From Gammaproteobacteria bacterium (lineage in GTDB: Bacteria; Pseudomonadota; Gammaproteobacteria; Pseudomonadales; Azotimanducaceae), in contig VGVE01000027.1 in assembly GCA_016874135.1 (NCBI GenBank), positions 1 through 36,145 of the forward strand: a stretch of DNA of 36,145 nucleotides, written 5' to 3'. Shown one piece after another: positions 15,929 through 24,169 of this stretch. Each line of letters begins with the position of its first letter. Position 1 is the first letter of the stretch. The notes under the pieces were generated by a model, which was not told the DNA's origin, did no database searches, and saw nothing but the letters and a program-made list of their open reading frames with translations. The translations under genes and the position numbers were made by a program.

Positions 15929-17692
15929 GTGAAGATCCGCGACACGCTGACTCACGTCTGGCCATTTGTCAGACCCTACCGGCTGCGGCTGTCCGGCGGC
16001 GTCATCGCCTTCGGAATCTCGCGGGTATTCGAAGCCATGGTGCCGTTTTTCCTCGCCATGGGGCTCAATCGGCTGGGTGCTGGCAACCATGACCTGATGC
16101 TACCCATCGTCGGTATCTTTGCCGTGGTTGCGGGTCGTTACGTCGTGGTCACCTACGCGCGCTATTCGGTGCGCAAGGTCGGCCACTATGTCGCCTACGA
16201 CCTACGGCGTGCGCTCTACGCCAACCTGCAGCAACAGGGTATCCGTTTTTTCAATCAGCACTCCATCGGCGACATGATGACCCGGGCAGTGGCGGACATC
16301 GGACTCATCCAGCGTTTCATCGCGATGGGTACGATCCTCTTCATCATCCTCATCTACGCAACCGTCGTCGGTTTCAGCTTCATGCTCTACTTCTCACCGG
16401 AACTCACGCTGCTGCTGATTCCGCCTCTGCCCTTTGTCTTCATGTATGCGCAGCGTTCCGCACGCGAGATGGGCATCACCTCCGAGGCGGTACAGGAACG
16501 GCTCTCGGATCTCGGCAGCCACGTGCAGGAGAACCTCTCCGGCATCCGCACCATCCAGGCTATGGCACAGGAAGACCACGAAATCAGACGTTTCGGGCAA
16601 ACCAACCAGCGATACGCCGACGCGTTTTATGACCAGGCTCGCGTGAACTCGCTGATGACCAGCTGGATACCAACCCTGGCAGCGATCTGCACAGTGACGA
16701 TCCTGGGTTATGGCGGATCACTGGTCATGTCCGGCGAGATGAAGGTCGGCGACTTCGTCGCCTTCTTCATGTACGTCAACATGATCGTCCAGCCCTTCCG
16801 GGTCGCCGGCTTCATCGTCAACCTGTTCCAGCGCGCCGGTGTGGCGAGCAGGCGGCTGCGGGAAGTACTCGATCTCAAACCCGAAATTGAAGACACCGGA
16901 AAAGACATCGTAGCGGCGCCGATTCAGGGGCGGATTGAAATCCGGGATCTGCACTTTCGCTACACCGCAGATCGAGCCCAGGTGCTCAATGGCATCGATC
17001 TCAACATCGAACCCGGGGAGATCATCGCGATCATGGGGAAGGTCGGCAGTGGCAAGACCACCCTTCTCCGGCAGATCGCCCGGCTGCTCGATCCGGCGCC
17101 GGGCCACATCTTCATCGACAGCCGCGATATCCGCGAGTACCCGCTCGCGAGCCTGCGCGCCCAGGTGGCATTGGTGCCACAGGATCCGTTCCTTTTCGGT
17201 GAACCGATCCACGACAACCTCACCTACGATGATCCGGTGCGGCAGGTGGATGCGATTTGGTCAGCGGCGGAAGCGGCTGATCTCACCGATACGATCAACA
17301 GCTTTCCCGAGCGGCTGAGAACCCTTGTTGGGGAACGCGGGGTGACGCTCTCCGGCGGACAGAAACAGCGGGCGACACTCGCCCGCGGATTGATCCGGGA
17401 AGCACCGATCCTCCTGCTGGATGACTGCTTCTCCAGCGTGGATACAGAAACGGAAGAGCACATTCTCGGATCTCTCACCCGCCTACGTGACCGGCAAACG
17501 ACGCTGCTCGTTTCACACCGGGTATCCACGGCACGACACGCAGATCGCATCATCGTGCTCGACGACGGGCGAATCGTTGAAAGTGGTACTCATGCACAGC
17601 TGCTTGCTGCCGGTGGCTGGTATGCGGAACTCGAGCGTATCCAGCGGGAAGGTGCGGATGCCACCGACTACACGGGGCTCGCAACCGCATGA
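15929..17692 (+). CDS. ABC exporter half-transporter, subunit with degenerate Walker B (first of pair)
   Basis: This 587-residue type IV (MsbA/MdlA-like) exporter subunit has a membrane domain with six helices (residues 1-310) and a C-terminal ATPase. Walker A is GKVGSGKTT with Lys376, the signature is LSGGQKQR, and the H-loop is LLVSHRVSTA. Walker B reads ILLLDD: Asp499 replaces the catalytic glutamate. Such a substitution marks the non-hydrolysing site of heterodimeric exporters. The start is GTG 15929, with no clear Shine-Dalgarno sequence. It overlaps the second subunit by ATGA. The pair resembles MdlAB/SmdAB or BmrCD-type multidrug or lipid exporters; the substrate is unknown. Confidence 0.92.
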   Translation: MKIRDTLTHVWPFVRPYRLRLSGGVIAFGISRVFEAMVPFFLAMGLNRLGAGNHDLMLPIVGIFAVVAGRYVVVTYARYSVRKVGHYVAYDLRRALYANLQQQGIRFFNQHSIGDMMTRAVADIGLIQRFIAMGTILFIILIYATVVGFSFMLYFSPELTLLLIPPLPFVFMYAQRSAREMGITSEAVQERLSDLGSHVQENLSGIRTIQAMAQEDHEIRRFGQTNQRYADAFYDQARVNSLMTSWIPTLAAICTVTILGYGGSLVMSGEMKVGDFVAFFMYVNMIVQPFRVAGFIVNLFQRAGVASRRLREVLDLKPEIEDTGKDIVAAPIQGRIEIRDLHFRYTADRAQVLNGIDLNIEPGEIIAIMGKVGSGKTTLLRQIARLLDPAPGHIFIDSRDIREYPLASLRAQVALVPQDPFLFGEPIHDNLTYDDPVRQVDAIWSAAEAADLTDTINSFPERLRTLVGERGVTLSGGQKQRATLARGLIREAPILLLDDCFSSVDTETEEHILGSLTRLRDRQTTLLVSHRVSTARHADRIIVLDDGRIVESGTHAQLLAAGGWYAELERIQREGADATDYTGLATA

Positions 17693-19554
17693 CCGGCACC
17701 ACCCGTACAGGGCGCGACTACAGCGCCTTCGATGCCGAACTCACCGGCGCAGCACTGAACCTGAAACTGCTGCGACGATTGCTGCACTGGATGAAGCCCT
17801 ATCGCATCACCTTTGCTGTGAGCGCAGTGCTGATCCTCATCATGTCGGCCCTGCAGGTGCTGATGCCGATCGTGATTTCCCTAGTGGTGATCGATGGCAT
17901 CTTCTTCGTCCACACCACGGATCGGCCTGACTTCGGCATGCAGGCGCTGAACAGCTGGCTGAGCGAAAGCACAGGCTTTCCGCCGCTCATAGCGGCCTGC
18001 GCGGTTTATGCGTTTTTACAGGTGTCGTGGGCGCTCTCCGGTCACTGGCACCGCATGACGCTTATATCGTCGGTGATCAACGGCTTGCGGGACCTGCGGC
18101 TCGACCTCTTCCGCCATCTCGAGACGCGGCCGTTTTCGTTCTATGACCGCGTCGCCGTAGGTCGGGTGATGACCCGGGTCACCAATGACGTCGAGGCGTT
18201 GTACGAGCTCCTGCGCGGTGTCGGTACGCTGATCGGTGAATTTGTGCCGTTCTTCGTGGCACTGACCGTGATGCTCGCCATGAGCGTCGAGTTGACGCTG
18301 ATGTTGTTGCTGGCACTGCCGATCATGGGCGGCGTGACATGGTTCTTCCGCCGCGCTACAAGCCAGCTCTTCCGCCTGGTGCGGATGACCTTGTCCGCAC
18401 TCAACCAGAACATGCACGAGAACCTCGCCGGGCTTCAAGTCGTACAGCTGTCCGTCCGCGAAGATCACAACCTTGAACGTTACGACCGCATCAATCGCGA
18501 GAACCGTGACCACGAAATGCGCTCGGCGCGCCTTGAAACCCTCTACGGTGCCTTCACCGACAGCATGGCCCACATCGCCATCGGCGTCGTCGTCTGGTAC
18601 GGCGGCGGCGAGGTCATCCAGTCCCGGCTCAGCATCGGCGAGGTGACTCTATTCACCCAGTTCATCGGCATGTTGTTCAACCCCATCGTCGTGCTCGGTG
18701 AACAGACCAACATCCTGTTTCGCGTCATGGCGAGTGGTGAACGGATTCTGCAGGCGCTCGACTGGGACGAAAAAATTCACGAGCCCGCAAACCCCGTGAC
18801 GTTGCCTTCCCGGCTGCGCGGCGAGATCCGTTTCGAAAACGTGCATTTCGCCTACAACGATATCCCGGTGCTGAACGGCATCTCCCTCACCGTGAATCCC
18901 GGGGAAAAACTCGCAATCGTCGGCCGGACAGGTTCAGGCAAGAGCACCCTTATCCGTTTGTTGTCGCGCTTCTATGATTTTGATGACGGTCTGATCTTCC
19001 TCGATGGTGTTGATCTCAATCACATCCACACCCACGACCTGCGACGCCGCATCGGTGTTGTACTGCAGGACTTTCACATCTTTTCCGGCACTATTTACGA
19101 GAACATCGCACTGGGCAATGCAGCCATCACGCCGGAACGCGCACAAGCAGCGGCACGCACCGTGAACGCCCATGGTTTCATTTCCGAATTGCCAGGCGGC
19201 TACAACACGCCACTGTCGGAGAGGGGCCAGAACCTCTCCCAGGGTCAGCGGCAACTGCTCGCTTTCGCCCGGGTGCTGGCTGCGGATCCGGAGATTCTGA
19301 TCCTCGATGAAGCGACGGCGAGTATCGACACCGAAACGGAATTACTGATCCAGGATGCGCTTCGGAAACTAACCGCTGGGCGCACGTCGATCCTGATTGC
19401 ACACCGGCTGCAGACAATCCAGGAAGCCAACCGCATCCTAGTTATCGAAGAAGGTCGTGTGAAGGAACTGGGTAGCCATCAGGAGTTGCTCGCGGCGGAT
19501 GGCCTCTACGCCACGTTGTATCGGCTCCAGTTCCAGGAAACTTCTTCCTACTGA
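17689..19554 (+). CDS. ABC exporter half-transporter, catalytically complete subunit (second of pair)
   Basis: This 621-residue partner subunit has about 35 extra N-terminal residues, then a six-helix membrane domain and an ATPase. Walker A is GRTGSGKST (Lys418), Walker B is ILILDEATASID with the catalytic Glu541 present, and the H-loop is ILIAHRLQTI. Its signature motif is LSQGQRQL instead of LSGGQ. The intact Walker A/B here would face the intact LSGGQ of the first subunit, while the altered LSQGQ faces the Asp-containing Walker B of the first. That gives one active and one degenerate site, as in heterodimeric exporters. ATG 17689 overlaps the upstream stop. It probably lies in the inner membrane. 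Confidence 0.93.
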   Translation: MTGTTRTGRDYSAFDAELTGAALNLKLLRRLLHWMKPYRITFAVSAVLILIMSALQVLMPIVISLVVIDGIFFVHTTDRPDFGMQALNSWLSESTGFPPLIAACAVYAFLQVSWALSGHWHRMTLISSVINGLRDLRLDLFRHLETRPFSFYDRVAVGRVMTRVTNDVEALYELLRGVGTLIGEFVPFFVALTVMLAMSVELTLMLLLALPIMGGVTWFFRRATSQLFRLVRMTLSALNQNMHENLAGLQVVQLSVREDHNLERYDRINRENRDHEMRSARLETLYGAFTDSMAHIAIGVVVWYGGGEVIQSRLSIGEVTLFTQFIGMLFNPIVVLGEQTNILFRVMASGERILQALDWDEKIHEPANPVTLPSRLRGEIRFENVHFAYNDIPVLNGISLTVNPGEKLAIVGRTGSGKSTLIRLLSRFYDFDDGLIFLDGVDLNHIHTHDLRRRIGVVLQDFHIFSGTIYENIALGNAAITPERAQAAARTVNAHGFISELPGGYNTPLSERGQNLSQGQRQLLAFARVLAADPEILILDEATASIDTETELLIQDALRKLTAGRTSILIAHRLQTIQEANRILVIEEGRVKELGSHQELLAADGLYATLYRLQFQETSSY

Positions 19555-19567
19555 TCTGCTCTGTCGC

Positions 19568-19595
19568 AAAAAAAACAGGCACCGAAGTGCCTGTT
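19568..19595 (-). terminator. Rho-independent terminator of the RRM gene
   Basis: On the minus strand a perfect 9-bp stem (AACAGGCAC/GTGCCTGTT as read on plus, 19574-19582 and 19587-19595) is closed by a UUCG tetraloop in the stable C(UUCG)G context. Eight U residues (A tract 19568-19575 on plus) follow and partly overlap the stem. It lies 22 bp after the RRM stop. On the plus strand no T tract follows, so it is mainly a minus-strand terminator. Confidence 0.9.
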
Positions 19596-19616
19596 CTTCG
19601 TCAGAGGTGTGACCGT

Positions 19617-20015
19617 TCAAAAGCGGTCGCGATCTCCGCGATCATCGCCACGATCACCGCGGTCACGGTAACCGCCGCCACCGCCGCCGCCATATCCACT
19701 ACCACCACCGCCACTGCGACCACCGCCGCCGCCACCGTAACCACCACGTCCGCCGCCACCACCACCGCTGCGAGGTGGACGCTCAGCGGCTTCATTGATG
19801 CGCAGTGCGCGGTTTTGAACCTGGGTTCCATTGAGCTCGGAGATCGCGCGCTCACCATCGGCCTGTGACATTTCAACAAAACCGAAACCACGGGAACGAC
19901 CGGTCTCGCGGTCTACAATCACCTTTGCGGATTGAACGGTACCGACGCGAGCAAACAGGTCGTTCAGTTCCTGATCGCTGAACCGCCATGGCAGATTGCC
20001 TACATAGATCTTCAT
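19617..20015 (-). CDS. Glycine-rich RNA-binding protein (single RRM)
   Basis: This 132-residue protein has one RNA-recognition motif (about residues 1-78) with RNP2 KIYVGNLP near the start and RNP1 RGFGFVEM (about 40-47). The tail is low-complexity, rich in Gly, Arg and Tyr, ending in repeated RGD/RGDD units (GDRGDDRGDRDRF). It matches the Rbp family of cyanobacteria and proteobacteria, which bind RNA and are often cold-induced. I place the start at ATG 20015 (MKIYVGNLPW); a start at 20036 would add MRGDSRR. GAGGAG lies upstream. It has its own promoter and terminator, so it is probably monocistronic. Confidence 0.92.
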   Translation of the reverse strand: MKIYVGNLPWRFSDQELNDLFARVGTVQSAKVIVDRETGRSRGFGFVEMSQADGERAISELNGTQVQNRALRINEAAERPPRSGGGGGGRGGYGGGGGGRSGGGGSGYGGGGGGGYRDRGDRGDDRGDRDRF

Positions 20016-20056
20016 GCGCCTCGAGTCTCCTCGCATCAGTGGAACTCTTAAGACGG

Positions 20057-20062
20057 ATTATA
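20057..20062 (-). promoter_or_regulatory. -10 box of the RRM gene promoter
   Basis: Minus-strand TATAAT is a perfect -10 hexamer 41 bases before ATG 20015, giving a leader of about 35 nt that includes GAGGAG. A weak -35, TTGCGG (20087-20082), lies 19 bases upstream of it. Confidence 0.55.
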
Positions 20063-20110
20063 ACCACCAGCCGATCCCGGGCCGCAACATCAAACCGCTG
20101 CGTTGGTACG

Positions 20111-20438
20111 TTCAGGACGCGGTGGATTTGGATGTCTGCGCGGGTGCCTCTGTTCGTGGCAAAGTTCGATTGAGGAAGAAGTAACCGCATATCGCCGACA
20201 GGATCGAGCAGGCCACGATGCCGATGCGTTCGTCGTGCAGCAGATTCACCCACACTGATGCGCACCGGCAGATCGATCAGCGCATCATGGATCCACTGCA
20301 AAGGAGAGTTGGCAATGATGAGTGCGGCGATGGCAGCCACCACGAGCAGAATTCCGCCGGCGGCTTCCAGCCTGAAAAGTCGCGAACCGCGTCCAGTACC
20401 AGCGATGCGTGCGCCGGTTTCTCTCCAGGCTGATCCAC
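20111..20438 (-). pseudogene. nhaA: nhaA Na+/H+ antiporter remnant: both ends kept, core deleted, plus a frameshift
   Basis: NhaA is a 12-helix antiporter of about 380-440 residues; only about 328 bp remain. From GTG 20438 one frame reads VDQPGEKPAHASLVLDAVRDF. The next frame then continues as FRLEAAGGILLVVAAIAALI, ANSPLQWIHDALIDLPVRISVG, the classical NhaA N-terminus. The shift falls in a TTTT run (20384-20381), as if one T had been lost from TTTTT. At 20250-20247 the frame changes again to VNLLHDERIGIVACSILSAI then CGYFFL, which matches the last NhaA helix (pattern R/K-x-GI-x3-S-x2-SA-x2-GY-x2-L), and ends at TGA 20111. About 1 kb of core is missing. It cannot make a functional antiporter. 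Confidence 0.8.
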
Positions 20439-20441
20439 GGA

Positions 20442-20669
20442 CTACAGATCGGCCAGCACCGAACGCCACGAACGCCCGGTCAAAGCACTGAGGTCATGAC
20501 CATGCCGGGTCCGCAACGCTTCCGACCGTTCTGCGGACAGTGTCACCTTAGTGATTTCGCTGGACTCCTGGCGCAACTTGATGATCAAGACCGAGGGCTC
20601 GTCCGGATGGGTTCCAATGGAAACCACAACCGGGAAAATCGTGTTTGCCACAACGCAGATCGCGACCAT
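20442..20669 (-). CDS. Possible small ORF upstream of the nhaA remnant, unknown
   Basis: This 75-residue reading frame ends 3 bases before the nhaA remnant start, in the same direction, so it could have been the first gene of an nhaA operon. No Shine-Dalgarno sequence precedes ATG 20669, and I recognise no family. The core LIIKLRQESSEITKVTLSAERSEAL reads like plausible protein, while the first 18 residues do not. It may be a non-coding leader read by chance. Together with the nhaA remnant and the RRM promoter it accounts for the 730 bp between the RRM gene and lipA. Confidence 0.25.
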   Translation of the reverse strand: MVAICVVANTIFPVVVSIGTHPDEPSVLIIKLRQESSEITKVTLSAERSEALRTRHGHDLSALTGRSWRSVLADL

Positions 20670-20679
20670 ACAAAAAACC

Positions 20680-20697
20680 GTGACACTTGAGGGTCAC
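20680..20697. other. Inverted repeat upstream of lipA
   Basis: GTGAC-ACTTGAGG-GTCAC is a perfect 5-bp inverted repeat with an 8-base centre, 49 bp before the lipA ATG. The centre shares ACTTGAGGGTCA with the repeat at 10877-10894. It could be an operator. TATGCT at 20720-20725 may be the lipA -10 box. Confidence 0.3.
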
Positions 20698-20746
20698 TAG
20701 ATTAAACCCAGCTGTCGCGTATGCTCAATGCGGTTAAACTGACGAC

Positions 20747-21787
20747 ATGACTGACATTCGGCTAAATCAAAAAGACGAGCAAGCGGGCACCCAGCCACCA
20801 CGCAGCGGCGAGAAGTTCCGCACGCCTGACGGCTTCGCTGCCATTCGCGATGGCATCAAGACCAACGCCAATCGCCTGGTGCCCGGCGGGCGCAAACCGG
20901 AATGGCTGCGGGTCCGCGGCGGCGGCGGCGAGCGTTACCAGCACGTGCGTGAAATTGTCAAAACGCACCGCCTCTCAACAGTCTGTGAAGAGTCTCACTG
21001 TCCAAACATCGGCGAATGCTGGAACAGCGGCACTGCCACCATCATGTTGATGGGCAGTGTCTGCACCCGCGCCTGCCGCTTCTGTTCTGTAGACACAGGC
21101 AACCCGGGAGGTTGGCTCGATGCCGAAGAGCCGGCAAACGCCGCCGAGTCCGTACGCCTGATGGGGCTCGGTTATGTCGTCCTGACGTCTGTTGACCGGG
21201 ATGATCTCGATGATGGCGGTGCCGCCCACTACGCCGCCTGCGTGCGGGCGATCAAACGGGTTAACCCAGCAACTGCAGTGGAAGCTCTGACGCCTGACTT
21301 CCGCGGCGTCGAAGAACATGTCGCCATGGTGGTGGAATCGGGGCTCGAAGTCTTCGCTCAGAACATCGAAACCGTGGCGCGGCTCACTCATGTTGTTAGG
21401 GACATTAGGGCTGGTTATGAACAGACCCTCAAGGTGCTTGCATTCGCGAAGCGACATCGGCCAGCGGTGCTGACCAAGTCGAGCCTGATGGTCGGTCTTG
21501 GTGAATCGGACGATGAAATCCGTACCACCTTCGAGCATCTGCGCGAAGCTGCCGTGGATGTGGTGACTCTCGGCCAGTACCTGCGTCCGACCCTCAACCA
21601 CCTTCCGGTGGAACGCTGGGTCCATCCGGATGAGTTTGCGAAGTACCGTGACTGGGGGCTTGCAGCCGGTTTTCTCGAAGTTGCTGCCGGGCCGCTGGTC
21701 CGCTCCAGCTATCGCGCCGAACGAATGCTCGAAAAAAACAACCTCGGACTCGGCTCCGGCCCGTACATCCCGGTTCGGCAGCTCTGA
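20747..21787 (+). CDS. lipA: Lipoyl synthase
   Basis: This 346-residue radical SAM enzyme inserts two sulfur atoms into protein-bound octanoyl groups to make lipoyl cofactors for pyruvate, 2-oxoglutarate and glycine-cleavage complexes. The auxiliary cluster motif is [12 protein letters not shown] (Cys-x4-Cys-x5-Cys, about residues 84-95). The radical SAM motif is CTRACRFC (Cys-x3-Cys-x2-Cys, about 106-113). RSSYRAE near the C-terminus supplies the conserved serine that ligates the auxiliary cluster. Other marks are TSVDRDDL and EALTPDF. The N-terminal 60 residues are a charged extension, which is common. lipB is not adjacent here. One base separates its stop from the next start. Confidence 0.97.
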   Translation: MTDIRLNQKDEQAGTQPPRSGEKFRTPDGFAAIRDGIKTNANRLVPGGRKPEWLRVRGGGGERYQHVREIVKTHRLSTVCEESHCPNIGECWNSGTATIMLMGSVCTRACRFCSVDTGNPGGWLDAEEPANAAESVRLMGLGYVVLTSVDRDDLDDGGAAHYAACVRAIKRVNPATAVEALTPDFRGVEEHVAMVVESGLEVFAQNIETVARLTHVVRDIRAGYEQTLKVLAFAKRHRPAVLTKSSLMVGLGESDDEIRTTFEHLREAAVDVVTLGQYLRPTLNHLPVERWVHPDEFAKYRDWGLAAGFLEVAAGPLVRSSYRAERMLEKNNLGLGSGPYIPVRQL

Positions 21788-21788
21788 A

Positions 21789-23075
21789 GTGCAACGACTG
21801 CTCATGACCGGATTGCTGGTCATCGCGTCGTCATGGATTGCCCAGACGAAAACAGCGGCAGCAGCTGATCCCGGCGACCCCACCACTCCCTCCGCCTCCA
21901 CGCTCTGGCGCGCAGGTGCATCGTCCACAGAGATCACGCCACATCTCGGGTCCTTCCTTGCCGGCTACGGTCGCAATCGCCGCAGCACCGGGGAACTCGA
22001 TCCGCTCATGCTGCGGGTATTGACCATCGATGACGGGCAGAAACCTCTCGTCATCATGACACTGGACAACATCGGTCTGACCGGTCCCGACATACGCCGG
22101 ATCCAGCAACACATCCACACGGTGATTCCGGAGATTCCAGCAGACCAGGTGATGGTGAGCTCAACACACACCCACGCAGGTCCGGATGTGGTGGGGCTTT
22201 GGGGTGAGTCATTCTGGTCGAGTGGCCGGGATGAAAGTTACCTCGACACGTTGACCGAAACCGCGGCAACCCAGGCGGAAACGGCGTGGTCGGCCCGACA
22301 GCCGGTGCAATTGCGTGCCGCGAGTCGCGAAGTGCCCATGCCCTGGGTTGAAAACCTGAGTGAACCCAAGCTTCTCGATCGCCATCTGACGGCGCTGCAG
22401 TTTACCGACCTGACGGGCACCACCATTGCCACACTCACCAACTATGCCTGTCATCCGACCGTGCTTGACGGTGAAAATACATCGACTTCTGCGGATTACG
22501 TCCACGGGTTCGTAACGACGATGTCCAGCGCACTGACCGGTGAACATCTGTTCCTGCAGGGAGCGATCGGCGGGTGGGTACAGCCTCTGCAAGGGGATCG
22601 AAGTCATGAGCTTGCGATTTCACTCGGCCAACAATTGGCAAAAGGGGTACTTGATCTGCTCGAGAACGCGGAGCATGTCCCCGCAGAACCGATCCGGTTT
22701 GCGAGTACGACACTCGACGTACCATTGGCAAACTGGGGGATGCGGTTGTTGGCCTTCATCGGCGTCATGCAACGCGACATCACGGCAGGTGCGATGCAAG
22801 TCGCGGTCGCACGTTTCAATCTCGGGAGTGTCGCCTTCGTAACCCACCCGGGTGAAACGTCTCCCGCGTATTCACTGCAGTCCAGGAAAATTCTCGGCGG
22901 CAAACATGCTGTGGTGATGGGGCTGACCCAGGATGCGATGGGCTACATCCTCAAACCCGACTATTTCACGAACACGGAAGCCTATCCCCACGCGGACTAC
23001 CTGACCTCGGTTTCCGCAGGACCTGAAGCCGGACCTCTCCTCATGGAAACCATCCAGGCGCTGAAACCGGAGTAG
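21789..23075 (+). CDS. Neutral/alkaline ceramidase-like N-terminal domain protein, exported
   Basis: This 428-residue protein resembles the N-terminal domain of neutral/alkaline non-lysosomal ceramidases (PF04734-type). After a signal peptide (residues 1-24, MQRLLMTGLLVIASSWIAQ then an AAAA stretch) comes FLAGYGRNRRSTGELDPLMLRVL. The Zn-site segment SSTHTHAGPDVVGLW (about 121-135) and NYACHPTVLDGENTSTSADYV follow. True ceramidases are 650-750 residues with a C-terminal domain that is missing here, so substrate specificity is open; esterase or amidase action in the periplasm is likely. I chose GTG 21789 because it gives the signal peptide a basic N-terminus; ATG 21804 would not. It follows lipA by one base. 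Confidence 0.8.
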   Translation: MQRLLMTGLLVIASSWIAQTKTAAAADPGDPTTPSASTLWRAGASSTEITPHLGSFLAGYGRNRRSTGELDPLMLRVLTIDDGQKPLVIMTLDNIGLTGPDIRRIQQHIHTVIPEIPADQVMVSSTHTHAGPDVVGLWGESFWSSGRDESYLDTLTETAATQAETAWSARQPVQLRAASREVPMPWVENLSEPKLLDRHLTALQFTDLTGTTIATLTNYACHPTVLDGENTSTSADYVHGFVTTMSSALTGEHLFLQGAIGGWVQPLQGDRSHELAISLGQQLAKGVLDLLENAEHVPAEPIRFASTTLDVPLANWGMRLLAFIGVMQRDITAGAMQVAVARFNLGSVAFVTHPGETSPAYSLQSRKILGGKHAVVMGLTQDAMGYILKPDYFTNTEAYPHADYLTSVSAGPEAGPLLMETIQALKPE

Positions 23076-23081
23076 ACTCGC

Positions 23082-23109
23082 TCTGGTTCGCCTATTCTGG
23101 TTCGCCCAC
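23082..23109. repeat. Imperfect 14-bp tandem duplication in intergenic region
   Basis: Two adjacent 14-bp units, TCTGGTTCGCCTAT and TCTGGTTCGCCCAC, match at 12 of 14 positions, including an exact 11-bp core. They lie between the ceramidase-like gene and the Asp-box gene, upstream of its Shine-Dalgarno sequence. Confidence 0.65.
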
Positions 23110-23145
23110 CCTGCCTCAAACTGCCCAACCCGGAGGGATGCGCCC

Positions 23146-24141
23146 ATGTCGATTCTCGCTGGAACCACCCGCGGCCTGTTCCGCGTCTCTAACGGCGATC
23201 ATGAGCAGTTGCTCGATGCACGTGGTGTGCGAGAGCTTATCAGGATCGGCGAGATGACTTTCGCCGGGACGTCAAACGGTCTCTATGTTTCAGGCGATGG
23301 AGGTTCCAGCTGGCGATCCTGCGGTCTTGAAGGTCTCACCGTCTGGCAGATCCGCGGCGCTGCCGACGGACAAGTGCTCTACGCCGCGGTTGAGCCTACC
23401 GGACTCTGGCGCAGCGACGATGGTGGCAACCATTGGATCGAACTCGAAGCCGTGCACCGCGTACCAGGCGCGGCCAACTGGTGTGTGCCGGTTCAATCAC
23501 CCATGGCGGCACGTGCCCGGGCGCTCGTAGTGGATGCGCAGAATCCGGACCGCCTCTGGGCAGGTGTAGAGGTCGGTGGGATCATCCATTCCAGCGATGG
23601 CGGCCGCTCTTTCGAACATGTACTGCCTGGCGGAAATCCGGACATCCACATGCTCTTCGCCGACCCGTCGAGGCCAGATGTTCTGTATGTGAGCACGGGG
23701 TACGGTCGCCTCGATGGTGTCGCTCCAATGGTTGAGGGTAACGCCGGTGTATTCCGTTCCGACGATGGCGGACAACACTGGACCTATGCCTGGAAAGGAG
23801 TCACACCACGTTATTCGCGACCCATGTGCATCGACACCCGCGGCGCCTGCCCTTTGACCGTGGCTTGTGCGCCCACCGCATTTTCCAGTGTCACGGATCC
23901 AAGTGGTGCGCAGGCGATGCTCCTGCAGAGTGTGGATCACGGGCATTCATGGCGGTCGCTCGGCGATCCTGCACATTCGCCCTCTCCCGCCAATTTCCAT
24001 GGACTTGCTGTCCATCCCGCGGCTGCAGGTGATGTACTGACGGGAACCGACAGTGGCGAGGTCTGGCACGTGACCTCGGAGCGGGAGTGGACGCGTTTGG
24101 CTCACGGACTGCCCACAGTACTGGCCGTACTCGCGGCCTAG
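23146..24141 (+). CDS. BNR/Asp-box repeat (sialidase-like beta-propeller) protein
   Basis: This 331-residue protein is built of beta-propeller repeats with Asp-boxes (S-x-D-x-G-x-x-W): SGDGGSSW, SDDGGNHW, SSDGGRSF, SDDGGQHW and SVDHGHSW, spaced about 40-70 residues apart. Asp-boxes are structural turns, not catalytic residues, so a glycosidase activity cannot be assumed. The family also includes Ycf48-like assembly factors and many uncharacterised WD40/YVTN-type proteins. No signal peptide is visible, which suggests a cytoplasmic protein. GGAGGG lies 9 bases upstream of ATG 23146. It may be co-transcribed with the ceramidase-like gene 70 bp upstream. Confidence 0.82.
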   Translation: MSILAGTTRGLFRVSNGDHEQLLDARGVRELIRIGEMTFAGTSNGLYVSGDGGSSWRSCGLEGLTVWQIRGAADGQVLYAAVEPTGLWRSDDGGNHWIELEAVHRVPGAANWCVPVQSPMAARARALVVDAQNPDRLWAGVEVGGIIHSSDGGRSFEHVLPGGNPDIHMLFADPSRPDVLYVSTGYGRLDGVAPMVEGNAGVFRSDDGGQHWTYAWKGVTPRYSRPMCIDTRGACPLTVACAPTAFSSVTDPSGAQAMLLQSVDHGHSWRSLGDPAHSPSPANFHGLAVHPAAAGDVLTGTDSGEVWHVTSEREWTRLAHGLPTVLAVLAA

Positions 24142-24169
24142 CTCATCACAGATCCATTCGGATCAGCAG

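Noticed and set aside
15170..16090. 306-codon minus-strand ORF
   Set aside because: It spans the 3' half of asnS and the start of the ABC gene in antisense; no domain is recognisable.
19587..19868. Thr/Ala-rich plus-strand ORF
   Set aside because: It is the complement of the glycine-rich repeat tail of the RRM protein, not a separate gene.
19873..20469. 198-codon minus-strand ORF taken as one gene
   Set aside because: Only its part at 20382-20248 is NhaA-like. The rest is a frame shift product that runs into the RRM gene, so I annotate the nhaA remnant and the RRM gene instead.
20975..21937. 320-codon minus-strand ORF
   Set aside because: It is antisense to lipA and the ceramidase-like gene start; lipA motifs are unambiguous.
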